Assembly: GCF_000350225.1 (NCBI RefSeq)
Contig: NW_005179186.1
Span: forward strand, 1-51,271
Direction: 5' to 3'
DNA: 51,271 bases
From: Chondrus crispus
Taxonomy: Eukaryota; Rhodophyta; Florideophyceae; Gigartinales; Gigartinaceae
This document shows positions 31,228 through 42,323 of the stretch, in pieces (within the stretch, counting starts at the first letter, position 1; each line of letters starts with the position of its first letter). A program made the position numbers and the translations under genes. The notes under the pieces are model-generated. The model was not told the origin of the DNA, ran no database searches, and was given only the letters and a program-made list of their open reading frames with translations.

Positions 31228-31939
31228 AAATGGCGCCTCGAGCACGAAGAGCGCTTCTCAGAGAATGATATTTCAGGGCAGACAAATGTGGCTGCCCATA
31301 GCTTGCTTCACGTTTCGAAAATGCGGAGAGTACTACTAGAGTAGAACATTTCACGGTATTCCATATTTCCCCAGTCTTTCACGAGCGCTTGTCCGCGAAC
31401 TAAATTTTTCTTCGAAAATCAATGCATGTTTAGGCACAGTTAGCGATTCTCTGAATGACAGTAAGTGGTCCACCATGTGCTGATGAGATAGGTACAGGCT
31501 AACCGTTGCGTACCTAATCGCCAACGTTTCCGTTACACCATCGCGACATTCACAATTTTAATAAAAAATATGGACCTATTACATGGTTTTTGAAAACTAA
31601 AAATCGCTAAATTGTGGTGACAATCCGATCGACATTTCGTAGTCACATCGTAGCGAGTTTTGCGCCGACGGAGAGTTTTTGAACCACGCAAAAGTCCTGA
31701 CTAACAGAACCCCATCCAACCTCGTACTGAGTGCTACAGCCTTAATAGGGCTAACCGCCTCCCCATATCTTCGTCGCTCATACCCACCATGCGTCAAAAT
31801 TCGTACAACCAAAGGGCTGTTGTAGCCAAAATACGATCTCCTACAAGGCACCTGTGCCTTTACACAGTGGCATGTCGCACAAGCTCTATTCCAATATATA
31901 TTTTTTGTACGTAAGCGCCGACTACTGCTCATAGACGTA
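31228..31939. other. No recognisable gene
   Basis: Presumably the 3' flank of the pogo-3 element followed by the start of the decayed Harbinger element. Minus-strand open frame 31995-31597 shows no domain. I found no terminal repeat here. Confidence 0.35.
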
Positions 31940-32840
31940 ACCAAGCTTATGCGGCGAACGCTGGCTGCGAGTGGTGTGTCTTTCAACCTTAACATTTATT
32001 CTGACCTCCGCTGTCTCCAGGACTTTTGCTTTCGGCTACATGGAATACCCATGACTGTGGAGGTAGTAGGTTGGTCAGCGGAGAAGACAAAGCGTAGTGG
32101 ATATGGTCTGTCCTATAACAGCATATTTTTTTCTTCTGCGGCAGCTCGCTTATCCATGCCGATGGTTTGACCTCTAAGTGGTCTATCAAATGCATCTTCT
32201 AGCCCTCAGCGAGATGTTCTGGGAGGGCATCTAATGCTTCCACGAGAAACGTAGCCATCTACTAACTACCTTTCCCACGGAGCTCCTCGTGGAGGGAGCA
32301 GAAGAGTAAGTATCTGTGATAGAGGGCAGAGGGGCACCTTTAGATAACTGCTAGACTGCAGGAAAGTCCAGATTTTTAGACCAGGAGGGACCTTCAAGTA
32401 ATCAGCAAAGCGTCAACTCGGGTCATAAACGCTCTCACTGCCTCCCCTATCAAACTACCACGACCTCTGACGGACTTGTCTTCAATTTCTTCGGCCCAGT
32501 AGAAGGTCTCCGCCGCGAAATGTCTCTCCACAGGATGAGTGACATGGAAAACGTGCTGTCTTCCAGTTTTCACATAGGAGGAAACCAGTATGTTCTTATA
32601 CGGAGATGCCGCATACGCTTTACGGGCATGGATGCAAGTAAGATTCCCAAATTTTACTGCTACAGAGGAGCAGCATTTGAACAACGCTTTAATGAGTTCT
32701 GTCCGAGAGGCAGTCGAGTCGAATTACAAGTTAACTAAGTTTTTCTTCACATCGCAGGATATGAAAAGAAAACTCAAGTGCAGGTGGTCCTATAGCTCTA
32801 CTCTACATGTCAACCACTCTGCTGGTGAACTTTGAGACAT
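31940..32840 (+). pseudogene. PIF/Harbinger transposase (Harbinger-1), heavily decayed
   Basis: Reading the plus strand with frame changes gives DFCFRLHGIPMTVEVVGWSA (about 32022). SGHKRSHCLPYQTTTTSDGL and FNFFGPVEGLRREMS follow (about 32415-32525), then FLYGDAAYALRAWMQ and ALMSSVREAVESNYKL (32593-32735). This is the order of the DDE_Tnp_4 domain: the GHKR block, the second acidic motif, the YGD block and the final R..VE block. The HD expected in GRRHD is altered here. Several stops and at least one shift (near 32590) show that it is dead. Confidence 0.65.
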
Positions 32841-33026
32841 CCCTCGGGCATTATGGACAAGTGACGTCGTCTTTTCAATGCAACGCGCCCTCGTTAGAAC
32901 GTTACTTGAATGTAAGCAGCCCAACCTCCTCCACGCAACATTGAAAAAACGGAGACGAGAGAGGGACGCCGGACCTGCACCGAGTCGACGAAGCCCGCCG
33001 CGAGGAGCGCGGTCTGGGGTGGAGCC

Positions 33027-33570
33027 TCAGCCGAAAACGGAAACACGTTTCAGCGGCTTCTGGGGTTCTTCAGCGACCTTTAAGGCCCTGAAAGAATCTT
33101 GACGGGACCTGTAAGCACGTTTGCGTGCCATTAAACCCAGCACCTCGATAAGCGCTTTCCGTTCTTCTAGCGCAAGGTTCTCGGCTTCTTTTTTAGCTTC
33201 ACGTTCCTCCAAATCAGCAGCCAAACGCTTCTACTCAGGTGCCGTGCGACGTTGCTCAACTGCAATCCGTCTGCTTTCGACTGTCTGGTACCATTCTTGG
33301 TGTGCATCCCGAACATCTCGATTTTTCTCCATGTTTAATAGCTATCCCAGGATCTGCAGTTTTGCATCTTTGGCTACCTTTCTGGCTTCTTTTTACTTCT
33401 GTATCATTTCCATTTTCTTGTCAGAACCTGCATCTCGGTCTCTAGAGTCTGGCGAGCAGGATTTACTTCTCCTCTTCTGCCCCTTAACGGCTGAAGTTCT
33501 CATTACAGCACCCGCTTCTAAAATCCGTTTGTCTCCTGCTGTTTTCTGCTCCTTCTTTTCACGCTCTTCC
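33027..33570 (-). pseudogene. Coiled-coil partner gene of Harbinger-1, decayed
   Basis: On the minus strand the frame reads EEREKKEQKTAGDKRILEAG, then RSKSCSPDSRDRD, two or three stops, and finally MAADLEEREAKKEAENLALE and KALIEVLGLMARKRAYR. Charged helical C-termini of this kind end the second, Myb/SANT-like gene of Harbinger elements. Its position, convergent with and downstream of the transposase, is the same as in Harbinger-2. The N-terminal Myb-like part is missing, cut by the gypsy-3 junction near 33571-33577. The plus-strand open frame across this interval is a shadow. Confidence 0.5.
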
Positions 33571-33576
33571 TCACCC

Positions 33577-35625
33577 TGCCTCTATGCGGACGCTTCCGAA
33601 CGATTCCGGTCAGGAATCGTTACCCAGACCAATCCGAAACAACTGGACCTGCTTCTCGAAGAGCAGCGACATGAGCCCCTCGCTTGCTTCGGCTCTGAGT
33701 TTAAAAATGCAGAGATGGGTTTGAGTACCTTCGAGAAAGAAGGGTACGCTATATTCCAGACGTTCGAAAAATTAGACTACCTTCAGCTTGGGGCACAACC
33801 AGCCCACGTCTATACCGACCATTGCAATCTCATGTTTGTTTTTGCGCCAGTAGCTCTCGAACCTACTCTGGGCCGACATATTGTATCGAAGGAACAGCGC
33901 TGGGCCTTATATTTATCGCGGTTCCCTTTTGCAGTTGAAAATGTAAGTGGCAAGTCGAACGTGTTTGCCGACATTCTGACTCGATGGACCGGAGGATACC
34001 GACGGGAACGCAAGGCTGTGCGAACTATCTAAAGCTTGCTTCTACAGTCTGAGAAGCTTGTCTCCGCTTCCGATTCTTTCATGTGGCCTGATATAGATCT
34101 GTTCCTGTACTCGCAGTATCACTGCAATAAAGGAAAGACGGGGCTGACGCTTGATTCGACAGACGGTTGGTGGAAAATATAGAAAGATATGGGCACCAAG
34201 CCAAGCCTTGAAGCTTCAGCTCAGGCTCATTGTAGTATGTCACTGTGGTGCAGTCGGACACCGTGGAATTGACGGTACGAAAAGTATCTTGAAGAAACCA
34301 TTGTACTGGAGGACATTGGAAAATGACGTTCACGAGCTCGTCAAAGGTTTCCTACACTGCATCATTACCAGAACAGGTGAAATCGTCCTAAAACCGCTTG
34401 CTGACGTCCTACATGGCGACAAACTCAAAGAAGTAGTCCATCTAGATTTCCTGCACATGTGAACTGGTTCAGATGGCAAAAAGTACGACCTCATCGGACG
34501 AGTCGATCTTTCCTCCTACACATGGCCTTTTCCAGCCGAGGCGGCTATCAGTGAGGCTGCAGCAGAGTCCCTCACAGGTTGGATCGCTTCTTTCGGAGCT
34601 ATGGAGTGGTTGGTGAGTGAACAAGGAAGCCAATTCAAGAATAAACTGATTCGGGAACTGGCTAAAGAGTCTCATTCGAGACACCACTTTACTACGGCCT
34701 ACTCTCCGTGGGAGAATGGCAGCGTTGAGCGCGTTTGTAGAGAAGTACGTAGAACCTGCACAGATCTCTGCAGCGAGTGGGAGCTTGCGCCCATGGAGTG
34801 GCCAGCGGTCATCGAGTCTGTTCAAAGTATTTTCGATCATGCACCTCTTAAGCGACTAGGTGTTAGGCAAAGGAACAATTCCAGTGTCTACCGTTCTCTT
34901 CTAGAAGTGTTCACAGGACAATTACCGAGACATCAATTGCTGCGAGCGTTGCCGATTCAGAAGTACAAAGATTCGCAGACCGATGAAGTATGTGCAAGGC
35001 AGCTTATCGATATGGAAATGCTATAGGAAGCCATGCACTACTTGCACCGAGAAGTTAATGCCCGCAAAAACGCTTCACGAAAGCGTCAGGTTGATTTGAT
35101 CAATCCCCCCGCGAACAATAAACCACTGAACTTTACCGTCGGAGATTTTGTTCTCGTACGCTGTGCAATTTCCGCAAGACACAAGCTCATTTTCAAGTGG
35201 ATTGGACCTCGCAGAGTGACCTCCGCGAAGTCATAATTGGGTTTTGAGGTCTACGACTTGCTACAACGCAAGGCATATGTCTTGCGTTGTAGCAAGTCCT
35301 AGACTTCTGCAGAATTTGTCTACGTACGACGGCTGCTAATGTACAGAGCAGATTTGGATAGCAAACAAGCGCATCCGAAACTCGTCCTGGAAGCTGAGCA
35401 CACGGAAACGGCCTACTGAGACGCCCGGGCGCTTCGGAGTGTAAAGTCGAAGAGCGGATCGAAATCCGTGTGGAATGGGAAGGCATACCGGATGTGTTAG
35501 ACCTTACTTTCGAGCCTCTAGAAACGATAAATGAAGACCTTCCCCATATGCCGAGTGCATTCCTCAACACTTCTGGAGCCCGCAAATTAAAGCAAAAAGC
35601 ACTTACGCAATGTTCCTTGCAATGA
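33577..35625 (+). pseudogene. Ty3/gypsy element fragment: RNase H, integrase, chromodomain-like end (gypsy-3)
   Basis: RNase H begins abruptly at CLYADASERFRSGIVTQTN (33577), then STFEKEGYAIFQTFEKLDYL, VYTDHCNLMFVFAP and VSGKSNVFADILTRW. Integrase follows: the zinc region VVCHCGAVGHRGIDGTKSI with FLHC, the core LDFLHM, WLVSEQGSQFKN (Asp replaced by Glu) and AYSPWENGSVERV, then the C-terminal FTVGDFVLVR. The end reads EERIEIRVEWEGIPDV and EPLETINEDLPHMPSAFL, chromodomain-like. Most of 34151-35400 is one frame interrupted by TGA, TAG and TAA. Gag, protease and reverse transcriptase are absent and no LTR was found. The RNase H wording resembles gypsy elements known from oomycetes and algae. Confidence 0.8.
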
Positions 35626-37070
35626 ACTTTAGCGTACCATGCTTAGGTCATGGGGCACTGTAGAACCCTGCGCATTGCGCACGGGCGCACCAGCTTAGGT
35701 GGCACCTTGGATTATACCTTATGTCTTTTCCGTCCGGAACGCCTCCGCCTGCATATGTCCTATCTGTGCACGCATATAATTTGGTAATCTATGTCAAGTA
35801 CATTGACTTAATATCTTTTGTCACGGACGGGCAGATCGCAATGTGCGGCCTGAAGAGTGAGCTCGCGACCTGCCTCCACCTCAGTGATCTCGCAACCCAC
35901 GAAATTCGCAACGCTTTTACCCCTACCTGGCACAATAAGGGCAGTATTATCTCGGAGGACTTCTGAGGCGGACCGACATCGCATTTTTGCCCCTTAACCG
36001 CGCGCGGCGGACATATAACAGGTGTTAAACTACTTACTAAACTCTTGGTTGAGTGCTTTCCAAAAGTAGTGTCAACGTTGTCAACTCGAAACTGTCAGAA
36101 TGGAGACGGTCCCGAAACCATCTCTTTAAAACAATTTACCTCACATCAACAGTCACTCTGCCCATTGCTACTCTCAAAGCCGTCATGTTCCATGCCCTTC
36201 CTCTTTTAGAATCACAACTAGTCGCTCTTGTGACCATAAGGTGTTCTGTTTTGCTGGGGACGCTTCTTTGAACTTTCTCAAACATAGCAGGATTTAGGAG
36301 ATGATGTCGAAGTTGTTAATATTTTTCGTACATGGCTTTCCTTATTGACCCTACAGTGACTTTGCTGATTTTAATCTCTGTCTTCTCGTGGAGTCTGTGT
36401 ATGGGTTTTGCGCGTACGGATATTTAGTTTCAGCAAGTAGATCGCGAGTTGATGACTCTTTTGTCGCTTTTGATCTCGATCCACTCACTGTTTTCCTTCT
36501 CTGCGCGTTTTGCACATGGAATAGATGATGATGCAATTGTTGAGCGCCGCGTGCCACGCAGTGAGTAAGGAAGTGAAAGGAAAAATATGGGAAACGGAGA
36601 AAAATTTGCAATGATGTTGATGTCGGCAACACGATCGAAAGAATGTGAGGGTTTCGATACGTGTATGGCTTTTGGAGCAGCAGAGATTAAAGTGAAGTCT
36701 ATATTGGAATTTAAATATTTGGGATATGAGGTCCTACATGAGATTTCCGCTTGGCACTTGGCTTTGTGGAGGGTGTCCAAAATGAAAGTTGCCCATATTT
36801 GTCGTCGAATGGGGCCTGGTGCTTCGCGTGCACTGCTCTCTGTCTGATCAGAGAGCGGGATTGGCGCGCGGGTAAAAGAGGGGGAAGGATAGTTTGAGAA
36901 AGAAAGTAGAGGGGGGGTGAGTGATCCGGCGTTGCACCTTCAGGGGTGAGAACGGGCTCCGGCTTGTGCCTTCGCAGACTAGAGTAGCGTAGAGTTGCTT
37001 GCTCGAGTTGTTTATTGTTCTGCCTCTGGGCATGGGAAGCGCGGACGTGCGCGTAGTACATATAGGTCCA
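35626..37070. other. No recognisable gene
   Basis: Mixed AT- and GC-rich sequence without convincing coding potential. Frames of 60-130 codons on both strands lack domains. I found no terminal repeats or LTR end of gypsy-3 in it. Confidence 0.4.
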
Positions 37071-37106
37071 TGTAAGCTTGCCGTCTGCGGGGACGGTAAG
37101 CTTACA
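37071..37106. repeat. 15-bp hairpin with one mismatch
   Basis: TGTAAGCTTGCCGTC (37071-37085) pairs with GACGGTAAGCTTACA (37092-37106) around the loop TGCGGG. No gene adjoins it. Confidence 0.7.
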
Positions 37107-37212
37107 GCCCATGTTCTGTAAGCACGCTCTCGTAGAGGGGCCGGTAGTGCGCCGGCCGCCTACACTAAATACGGGATATCAATGGGTCAAACCTGAAAAC
37201 ACAAAAAGATGT

Positions 37213-37230
37213 TGTTATTATTATTATTAT
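37213..37230 (+). repeat. TTA microsatellite
   Basis: About six GTT/ATT-type triplet units just inside the left terminal repeat of Harbinger-2. Confidence 0.7.
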
Positions 37231-37431
37231 GCGCATGCACAAAATGAGAGTGACCCCGGGAATAACATTTTATTATTGCGTGCACAAATTCTCGCTGCCC
37301 AAATGGCGCAAAACTAAGGGAATTATTGCAATGATTCGAAGTCGACACATGTCTGCAGACAACTCTTGGCTGCTGGCTGCAGACAGGTCCCGAGATCACG
37401 CCGACAACGAAAGCCTTTTCCATCGATCAGG

Positions 37432-38605
37432 ATGACCATTCATATTCTCCTCCTCCTTATCTCGAGACGACTTCGGCTTGCTGTGGCAACTTTTCGTCAA
37501 CAAATATCGATCCAAGCTCGCCGTCGCCGCGATCGGCGGATCACGAGACAAGCTCTACAGTATCCCAGAATGGCAGCGTTTGCCATACTTTACGGCTGTG
37601 GTTGCGACCAATCGCTCATTACTCTCACCGGTTTCGATCATCATTCCTTCCGTTACCTGTTGACTCTTTTCAAGCCTTTATATGATGTGTACTTGCCGTA
37701 CAGTGCGGATGGTTCTATTAGAGGCATACCGGATAGACCGCAACGACGTGGAAGGCCGCGTTTAATGGACGCCTGCCAGTGTCTGGCTTTAACTTTAACT
37801 TGGTACAGGACACGAGGTTCGGAAATCGTATTGTGTATGCTGTTCGGCGTGACCACGTCGGTTTGTTCCCTGTTTATTCGTTATGGACGCAGGTTTGTTT
37901 TGCCAGCACTTGCGCAAAACATTAACGCAGCTGTAAGGTTGCCTTGCGACAGAGAAATTGCAGAATTCCAAGCGTCATTCGCTTCTAAACACTCCATGCT
38001 GACAGATGTCTATGCGGTTGCCGATGGCTTAAAATATATACCTGGAACAGTCCGGAGATTCTATCATACAAAACATGTTCTATAATGGCTGGACACACGA
38101 CCATTACGTCGGAAACGTTCTCGTGTTTGCCCCCACGGGCGTCATAATAGCTTGTGGTTTAAACGCCCCTGTCTCAATGCACGACTCTACTATTGCTGAA
38201 TGGGGAAAGGTGTACAGTAAACACGAGAGTGTGTTTGATTGCAGTGGAGGGCGGTGTGTTGTCGATTCTGCATTTTGCGAGGGATTATACCCGTTCTTGA
38301 TAAAGTCATCGCAAGACATTCCCGTGTCACACGACTTTGACGACGTGCTTCTAATAAGACAAGCTACTTCCGCCCGTCAAGCTTCTGAGTGGGGTATGCA
38401 AGCCATTCAAGGCTCTTTCCCACGCATCAAAGACAGACTGATCTATGAAGAAAGGGGAGAACGGAAAGTAATTTTACACACTCTTGTGTTACTTTTTAAC
38501 TTGCGTACACGGCTTGTAGGTATTAACCAGATATTGGGAACGTATATGCCTCATCTCAGTGTTGAAGCTAACGAGTTTATGTTAGATCTACAGGAAAACA
38601 TTTAA
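37432..38605 (+). pseudogene. PIF/Harbinger transposase (Harbinger-2), one frameshift
   Basis: The start chosen is MTIHILLLLISRRLRLAVAT at 37432. An in-frame Met at 37366 gives a less typical N-terminus. The N-terminal helical region has GFDHHSFRYLLTLFKPLYD and GRPRLMDACQCLALTLTWY. The DDE part has VYAVADGLKYIP (first Asp), FYNGWTHDHYVGNVLVFAP, NAPVSMHDSTIAEWG (second Asp), CVVDSAFCEG, and SARQASEWGMQAIQGSFPRI with the catalytic Glu. A one-base shift near 38070 ends the first frame at 38085. The second frame (38075 on) carries the rest to 38605. All catalytic residues are present, so this copy is nearly intact. Confidence 0.9.
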
Positions 38606-38764
38606 CAAAGAGTTACGTATATTCACACGAGACTAAACGTCGTCATCATCAGAAAGTGCACCCGCCGGCCTCCCGCGTTTCAGAGACTCTTTGGCCATTA
38701 GAATCAGCATCATTTTCATAAATGACTCGTTGCTTTTACGATCCTCCTGCCGACATGCCCTTTC

Positions 38765-39808
38765 CTATCCACGATCCTCTTCTGGCATAGTCCTCTCTTC
38801 TTCCCTGCGAGCCCGTTCCTCCGCACATTCAGCCTCCCTCCTATGCCGTTCTTCTTCCCTTCCCTCTCGGTCTTGGAGCATCGAGTGCTTCAGAATTGCC
38901 AAAAGCTCGTCCTCTTGCTGCCCTTGGCGTGGATGGCGATGTACAAGTGCTCGAACAGTCGCTGTGCCTGAGACAGGAACGGCAGGTTCTGGAAAGTCAT
39001 TGCTACTATTACGCATGGCCTCATCATTTCTTGCTTCGTTCTCTTCGATTTCAGCGTCGTCTTCCTCGTCCGGAAACAAATGTGGCAGCTCGTTTGCGTC
39101 GCCCCCGGAGCCAAGGTCTGCTCTTTCTGTCATTTTACCCTTGATTTTCTTTGCCCATTTCACATCATTAGGTATCATAGGGTCGCCTGTGGGGATGCGT
39201 TTTCGGTGCAGAGAGGAAAATTTACGTTTCAGAGAGTCCATTGTGCGGAGCGCACGCGGATATCTACTGCTATGTAGTGACGCGACATGGTCCCATTTGT
39301 CTTGGCATAGCTGTAAAAACTCTTCCAGTATCTCCAGTAGACTTTCTACCTCTTGTAGACTAAACCCAGATCCCCTTCCTCCAACTGAGGCAGCACGTCT
39401 GCCTCTCCTTTCTGCGGAAGCTTGCGTGGCGGTACTAGGACGTCTTGGTCTAGTAGTGTGGCGAGGAGCCGACGGCAGTACATTCGGGGATGGATCAAAG
39501 CAAAAAAGACCGGGAGGAGTAGCAACTCTCGCGTTGTTGTGACGGACATGTGGTGCTGTAATGGAGGAGCCGGTAGGACCACGCACTATGTTTGATAAAA
39601 CCGGGGGTAGAGGCGCTTCGATATCATGCTCGCGAGGTGAGGTCGGGGGGAGTACAGTAGCCGCTGTCGGGAGAGCGCTCAGGGAGTAATCAGATAAACG
39701 GCGAGAAGTCTGTTGTTGTTCTGGACGAGGAACGACAACTGTGTTGAGAGGAGGTTCCATATCGCTAAGGAGCGGCAATGGAGGGGAAATGCACAGTCTT
39801 TTGTTCAA
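38765..39808 (-). CDS. Harbinger-2 Myb/SANT-like accessory protein
   Basis: Uninterrupted 347-codon frame on the minus strand, ending at TAG/TAA-side position 38765. The N-terminal third is Pro-, Ser- and Thr-rich and looks disordered. Residues of roughly 145-215 form a trihelix-like domain: SLQEVESLLEILEEF, WDHVASLH, RTMDSLKRKFSSLHRKRIPT and PNDVKWAKKIKGKM. This resembles the Myb/SANT-like partner that helps Harbinger transposase enter the nucleus and bind element ends. An acidic stretch follows (PDEEDDAEIEENEARND), then a charged helix rich in Arg and Glu (REEERTMPEEDR). The plus-strand frame over the same interval is its shadow. It is one of the few intact genes in the window. Confidence 0.8.
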   Translation of the reverse strand: MNKRLCISPPLPLLSDMEPPLNTVVVPRPEQQQTSRRLSDYSLSALPTAATVLPPTSPREHDIEAPLPPVLSNIVRGPTGSSITAPHVRHNNARVATPPGLFCFDPSPNVLPSAPRHTTRPRRPSTATQASAERRGRRAASVGGRGSGFSLQEVESLLEILEEFLQLCQDKWDHVASLHSSRYPRALRTMDSLKRKFSSLHRKRIPTGDPMIPNDVKWAKKIKGKMTERADLGSGGDANELPHLFPDEEDDAEIEENEARNDEAMRNSSNDFPEPAVPVSGTATVRALVHRHPRQGQQEDELLAILKHSMLQDREGREEERHRREAECAEERARREEERTMPEEDRG

Positions 39809-40041
39809 GCGGTGATCTTGGAAGATCTGAGTAATGAAGGATCAGTTGAGAAACTCAAGTCGCAAGATCCGATCTCGAACTGTTAATTTGATAAATGTGC
39901 ACTGTACTATTTAACCTCGTACGGTGTGCAGCTCTGTACAAATTTGAGATTTGTGTGTGCACAATAGGCCAAAGCGATTGAATCCTGGGTCGTTTGTGTC
40001 CACGAAAAATAATATTTTGTGTTTTTAGGTTTGACCCAATA

Positions 40042-42035
40042 CAGTAGTTTCGCGATAAAAGAAACGAGTTAGGAGAAGGGGTCCGGTTCCTTTTATCGCG
40101 GGGTTCCCGTTATCAAAGCTTATCATACCGATGATTCTCAGCCAATTACAACATTCGACTAAAATTTAATTGAAAAACATATCAATGGTGGTCTGTTTCG
40201 CGCCCTGATCCGCCTCCAACCGGACGAACCGTTGCAAATTACGCATCGCGCACAAAAAAGCGAAATTATCGACACCCGCACATGTCGCAATCCTTTTCGT
40301 CAGCGCCAGCGCCCGCAGCTGTTCTGCACTTCCAAGAAGGGCGTCTAGATCTTCAAGCCCCTCCTCCTCTGGTGGATCATCTGCTATTGCTGAATCAATT
40401 AGCTCTTGATCACCTACACACTGTATGCAGTCATCCTCCTCTTCCGGATTCAATAAATCGGCAACACTACGCCGCCGCCTCTGTGTAACTAACTCCCCGA
40501 TCTGGCTTTCAAGGCCTGATAATAACGCCCGTTCCCTTGATTCTATAGCAACATCTTTCACAGCGGAAATCAAACCACAGTGCCTCCAACAATTAGCAAT
40601 TACATCACTAGGAAGCTCCTCCCATGCCTTTTTGAACCATCTCATCGCTGTAAGAACATCCACCTTGTATATTTTTTAACCTCTGCGTCGACATTGTCTT
40701 AAGCTCGTTCCGTATGCATGCGTCTGTACCTTAATTTGAGTGCTGCAATTACCCCAGCGTCCATAGGTTGAATTTTGGACGTGCAGTTGGGAGGTAAAAA
40801 GACCACACGAACATTAGGTAGAGACGGCAGCATCTCAACTGTAGCATGTGCGCTGCAGTTATCGATGAGCAAAACCACTTTGCGCTCTGGATCTTTAGCC
40901 ACAAATTTTTGAAAGCGTTGAAGCCATTCTATAAAAAATGGTCGTCATCCATGCCTTCTTGATGGAATGGTATTCGAAGCCAAGCTCACGGCCAGACTTT
41001 TTTTAAACACAAGCGGGTTTTTAGATGACCCAATTATCATGAGCTCGTATTTATCTGACCCATCTGCATTGGCGCATATCATAAACGTGATGCGATCTTT
41101 GGCTTTTTTGCGCCCCGGGAGAGGTTCCAATGCCACAGTACGGTCCGGTAGCATAGAATAAAATAAGCCGCACTCATCACCATTAAATTTGTCCTTTCTG
41201 CCATAAGAACTAATGATGTCCTTTATCTTAGGGAGCGCATCCTGCATTGCATGTAAATCAGCGTCTCCCGATTCCCCGTATGATTTAAACGAGCGTAGAT
41301 TCCAGCGGCGCTTAAAATTATCAAGCCACCCCAGCGAAAATTTAAGAGAGCTTTTGAAGTCGTCAGAGCGTCTCTCATTATTGAGTTGTTGCAGTCGTTT
41401 GGCTTTCTCAAGAATAATTTCCCCATTAATATTGATGCCTCCATTTTGCTGCACACATATCCACTCGATTAATGCTTGTTCAACCGCGTGATTTTGCCTT
41501 GCTTTAAACGTTTCACTTTAAAGGGGTGGCGGCATGGTCGGACAGAGAGGCTCTCTTGTTGCGCAAAAAGGCGAGACAAAGCGGCTTTACTCGGCAAACA
41601 TGGGATTTTAAATTCGTTGTGGGCCCATGCAGCAAGAGCGCGCTGCGAAGCATTGTGTCCTGCTTTTTGTCGCCGCTCTATCTCAGCGACAATCTTTTTT
41701 TCTGCAGAAGGTTCATTGTGTAACCCATTTTTGTGGTCTGGAAAATAAATTGCGATGGCGGACGGTGTGAGGAAAAAACAAAAGAAGCGCTTAGTAAATT
41801 CAAGAGTCGGGACTGCAGTAGGGCGGTTTATATGGTGATTTTTTTCTTGGTCCTCAATGGTGTAACGGTTTTCTAGATATGTTTTGATCCGTTAAAGCGG
41901 TTTCGCTTATCGCGAACGGAACTAAGGCTATTTTTTTGTTTATTTGTGGCGGTCTCCGACACCGGGGGACCGTTCCCGGTTTCTTTTATCGCGAGGTTCC
42001 CCTCATCAGGGGTTCGTTTTATCGCGAAACTACTG
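40042..42035 (-). mobile_element. Tigger/pogo transposon with 19-bp perfect ends (Tigger-2)
   Basis: CAGTAGTTTCGCGATAAAA at 40042 is matched exactly by its complement ending at 42035, flanked by TA on both sides (40040-40041, 42036-42037). Subterminal copies of TTTTATCGCG followed by GGGTTCCC or AGGTTCCC lie at about 40090 and 41983 in inverted order. The element is 1,994 bp, with one minus-strand transposase. Confidence 0.92.
40166..41750 (-). pseudogene. Tigger-type transposase, several shifts
   Basis: The N-terminal DNA-binding part begins near 41750 (SAEKKIVAEIERRQKAG, ASQRALAAWAHNEFKIP) and shifts frame near 41480. It continues with a CENP-B-type domain (ALIEWICVQQNGGI, SLGWLDNFKRRWNLRSFKSY). 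The DDE part has FNGDECGLFYSMLPDRT, then a disturbed stretch near 40945-40990 in which KKAWMTTIF is read in another frame. VVLLIDNCSAHA and FLPPNCTSKIQPMDAGVIAA follow, and after a further shift near 40680, WFKKAWEELPSDV. The C-terminus is KQTTIDMFF. The start codon is unclear. Family assignment is firm, and the copy is not translatable as one protein. Confidence 0.85.
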
Positions 42036-42036
42036 T

Positions 42037-42064
42037 ATCCAAAAGGTGCATGCTCCTTTTGGAT
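42037..42064. repeat. 10-bp perfect hairpin next to Tigger-2
   Basis: ATCCAAAAGG and CCTTTTGGAT flank an 8-base loop (TGCATGCT, itself nearly palindromic). It starts at the A of the TA duplication. Confidence 0.65.
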
Positions 42065-42240
42065 GGTGTTATCATATCAAATACGGCGTACAGTATATAT
42101 GCGCGTACGCGACAATATTTGATGGTTTCGGAGGTACTCTAGGGTAGCGCCAAGCAGAAAAGTGTGAAGTAAAATGTGGCAAAATGTGTTGCAACACGTG
42201 GCGAAAAGTGTATGATAACCGTATGGTATCTGCAAGGCCT
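42065..42240. other. No recognisable gene
   Basis: AT-rich spacer between the hairpin and the repeat cluster. No domain-bearing frame. Confidence 0.4.
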
Positions 42241-42323
42241 CGATAACTGCAACAGGTGGCGGTGCACCAGGGCGTTGCAGTTACAGTGCCCGCGCGATAA
42301 CTGCAAGCCCCGATGACTGCAAC
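42241..42323. repeat. Cluster of GATAACTGCAAC-type repeats with foldback
   Basis: CGATAACTGCAAC (42241) and GTTGCAGTTA (42274) form a hairpin stem. CGATAACTGCAAG (42295) and CGATGACTGCAAC (42311) repeat the motif in direct orientation. A similar hairpin in inverted orientation lies at 49423-49480, so the pair may be subterminal repeats of one large element or unrelated pogo-type remnants. Confidence 0.65.

Larger units (their letters stand above)
37184..40037. mobile_element. Complete PIF/Harbinger transposon (Harbinger-2)
   Basis: The 2,854-bp element has ends GGGTCAAACCTGAAAACACA (left) and the complement of GGGTCAAACCTAAAAACACA (right), one mismatch in 23 bases. Both sides are flanked by AAT (37181-37183, 40038-40040), a 3-bp duplication as in Harbinger elements, which often use TWA. 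A short TTA microsatellite sits just inside the left end. Inside are two convergent genes, a DDE transposase on the plus strand and a Myb/SANT-like partner on the minus strand, the standard two-gene Harbinger set. Confidence 0.88.

Noticed and set aside
33121..33570. N-terminal half of the plus-strand 303-codon frame ending at 34032
   Set aside because: It is antisense to a charged coiled-coil gene remnant. The gypsy RNase H starts only at 33577.
38691..39542. 283-codon plus-strand frame
   Set aside because: Ser-rich shadow of the intact Myb/SANT-like gene on the minus strand.
37200..40000. Alternative Harbinger ends based on TGCACA-type repeats near 37230 and 39955
   Set aside because: The GGGTCAAACC inverted ends with AAT duplications are far better matched and enclose both genes.
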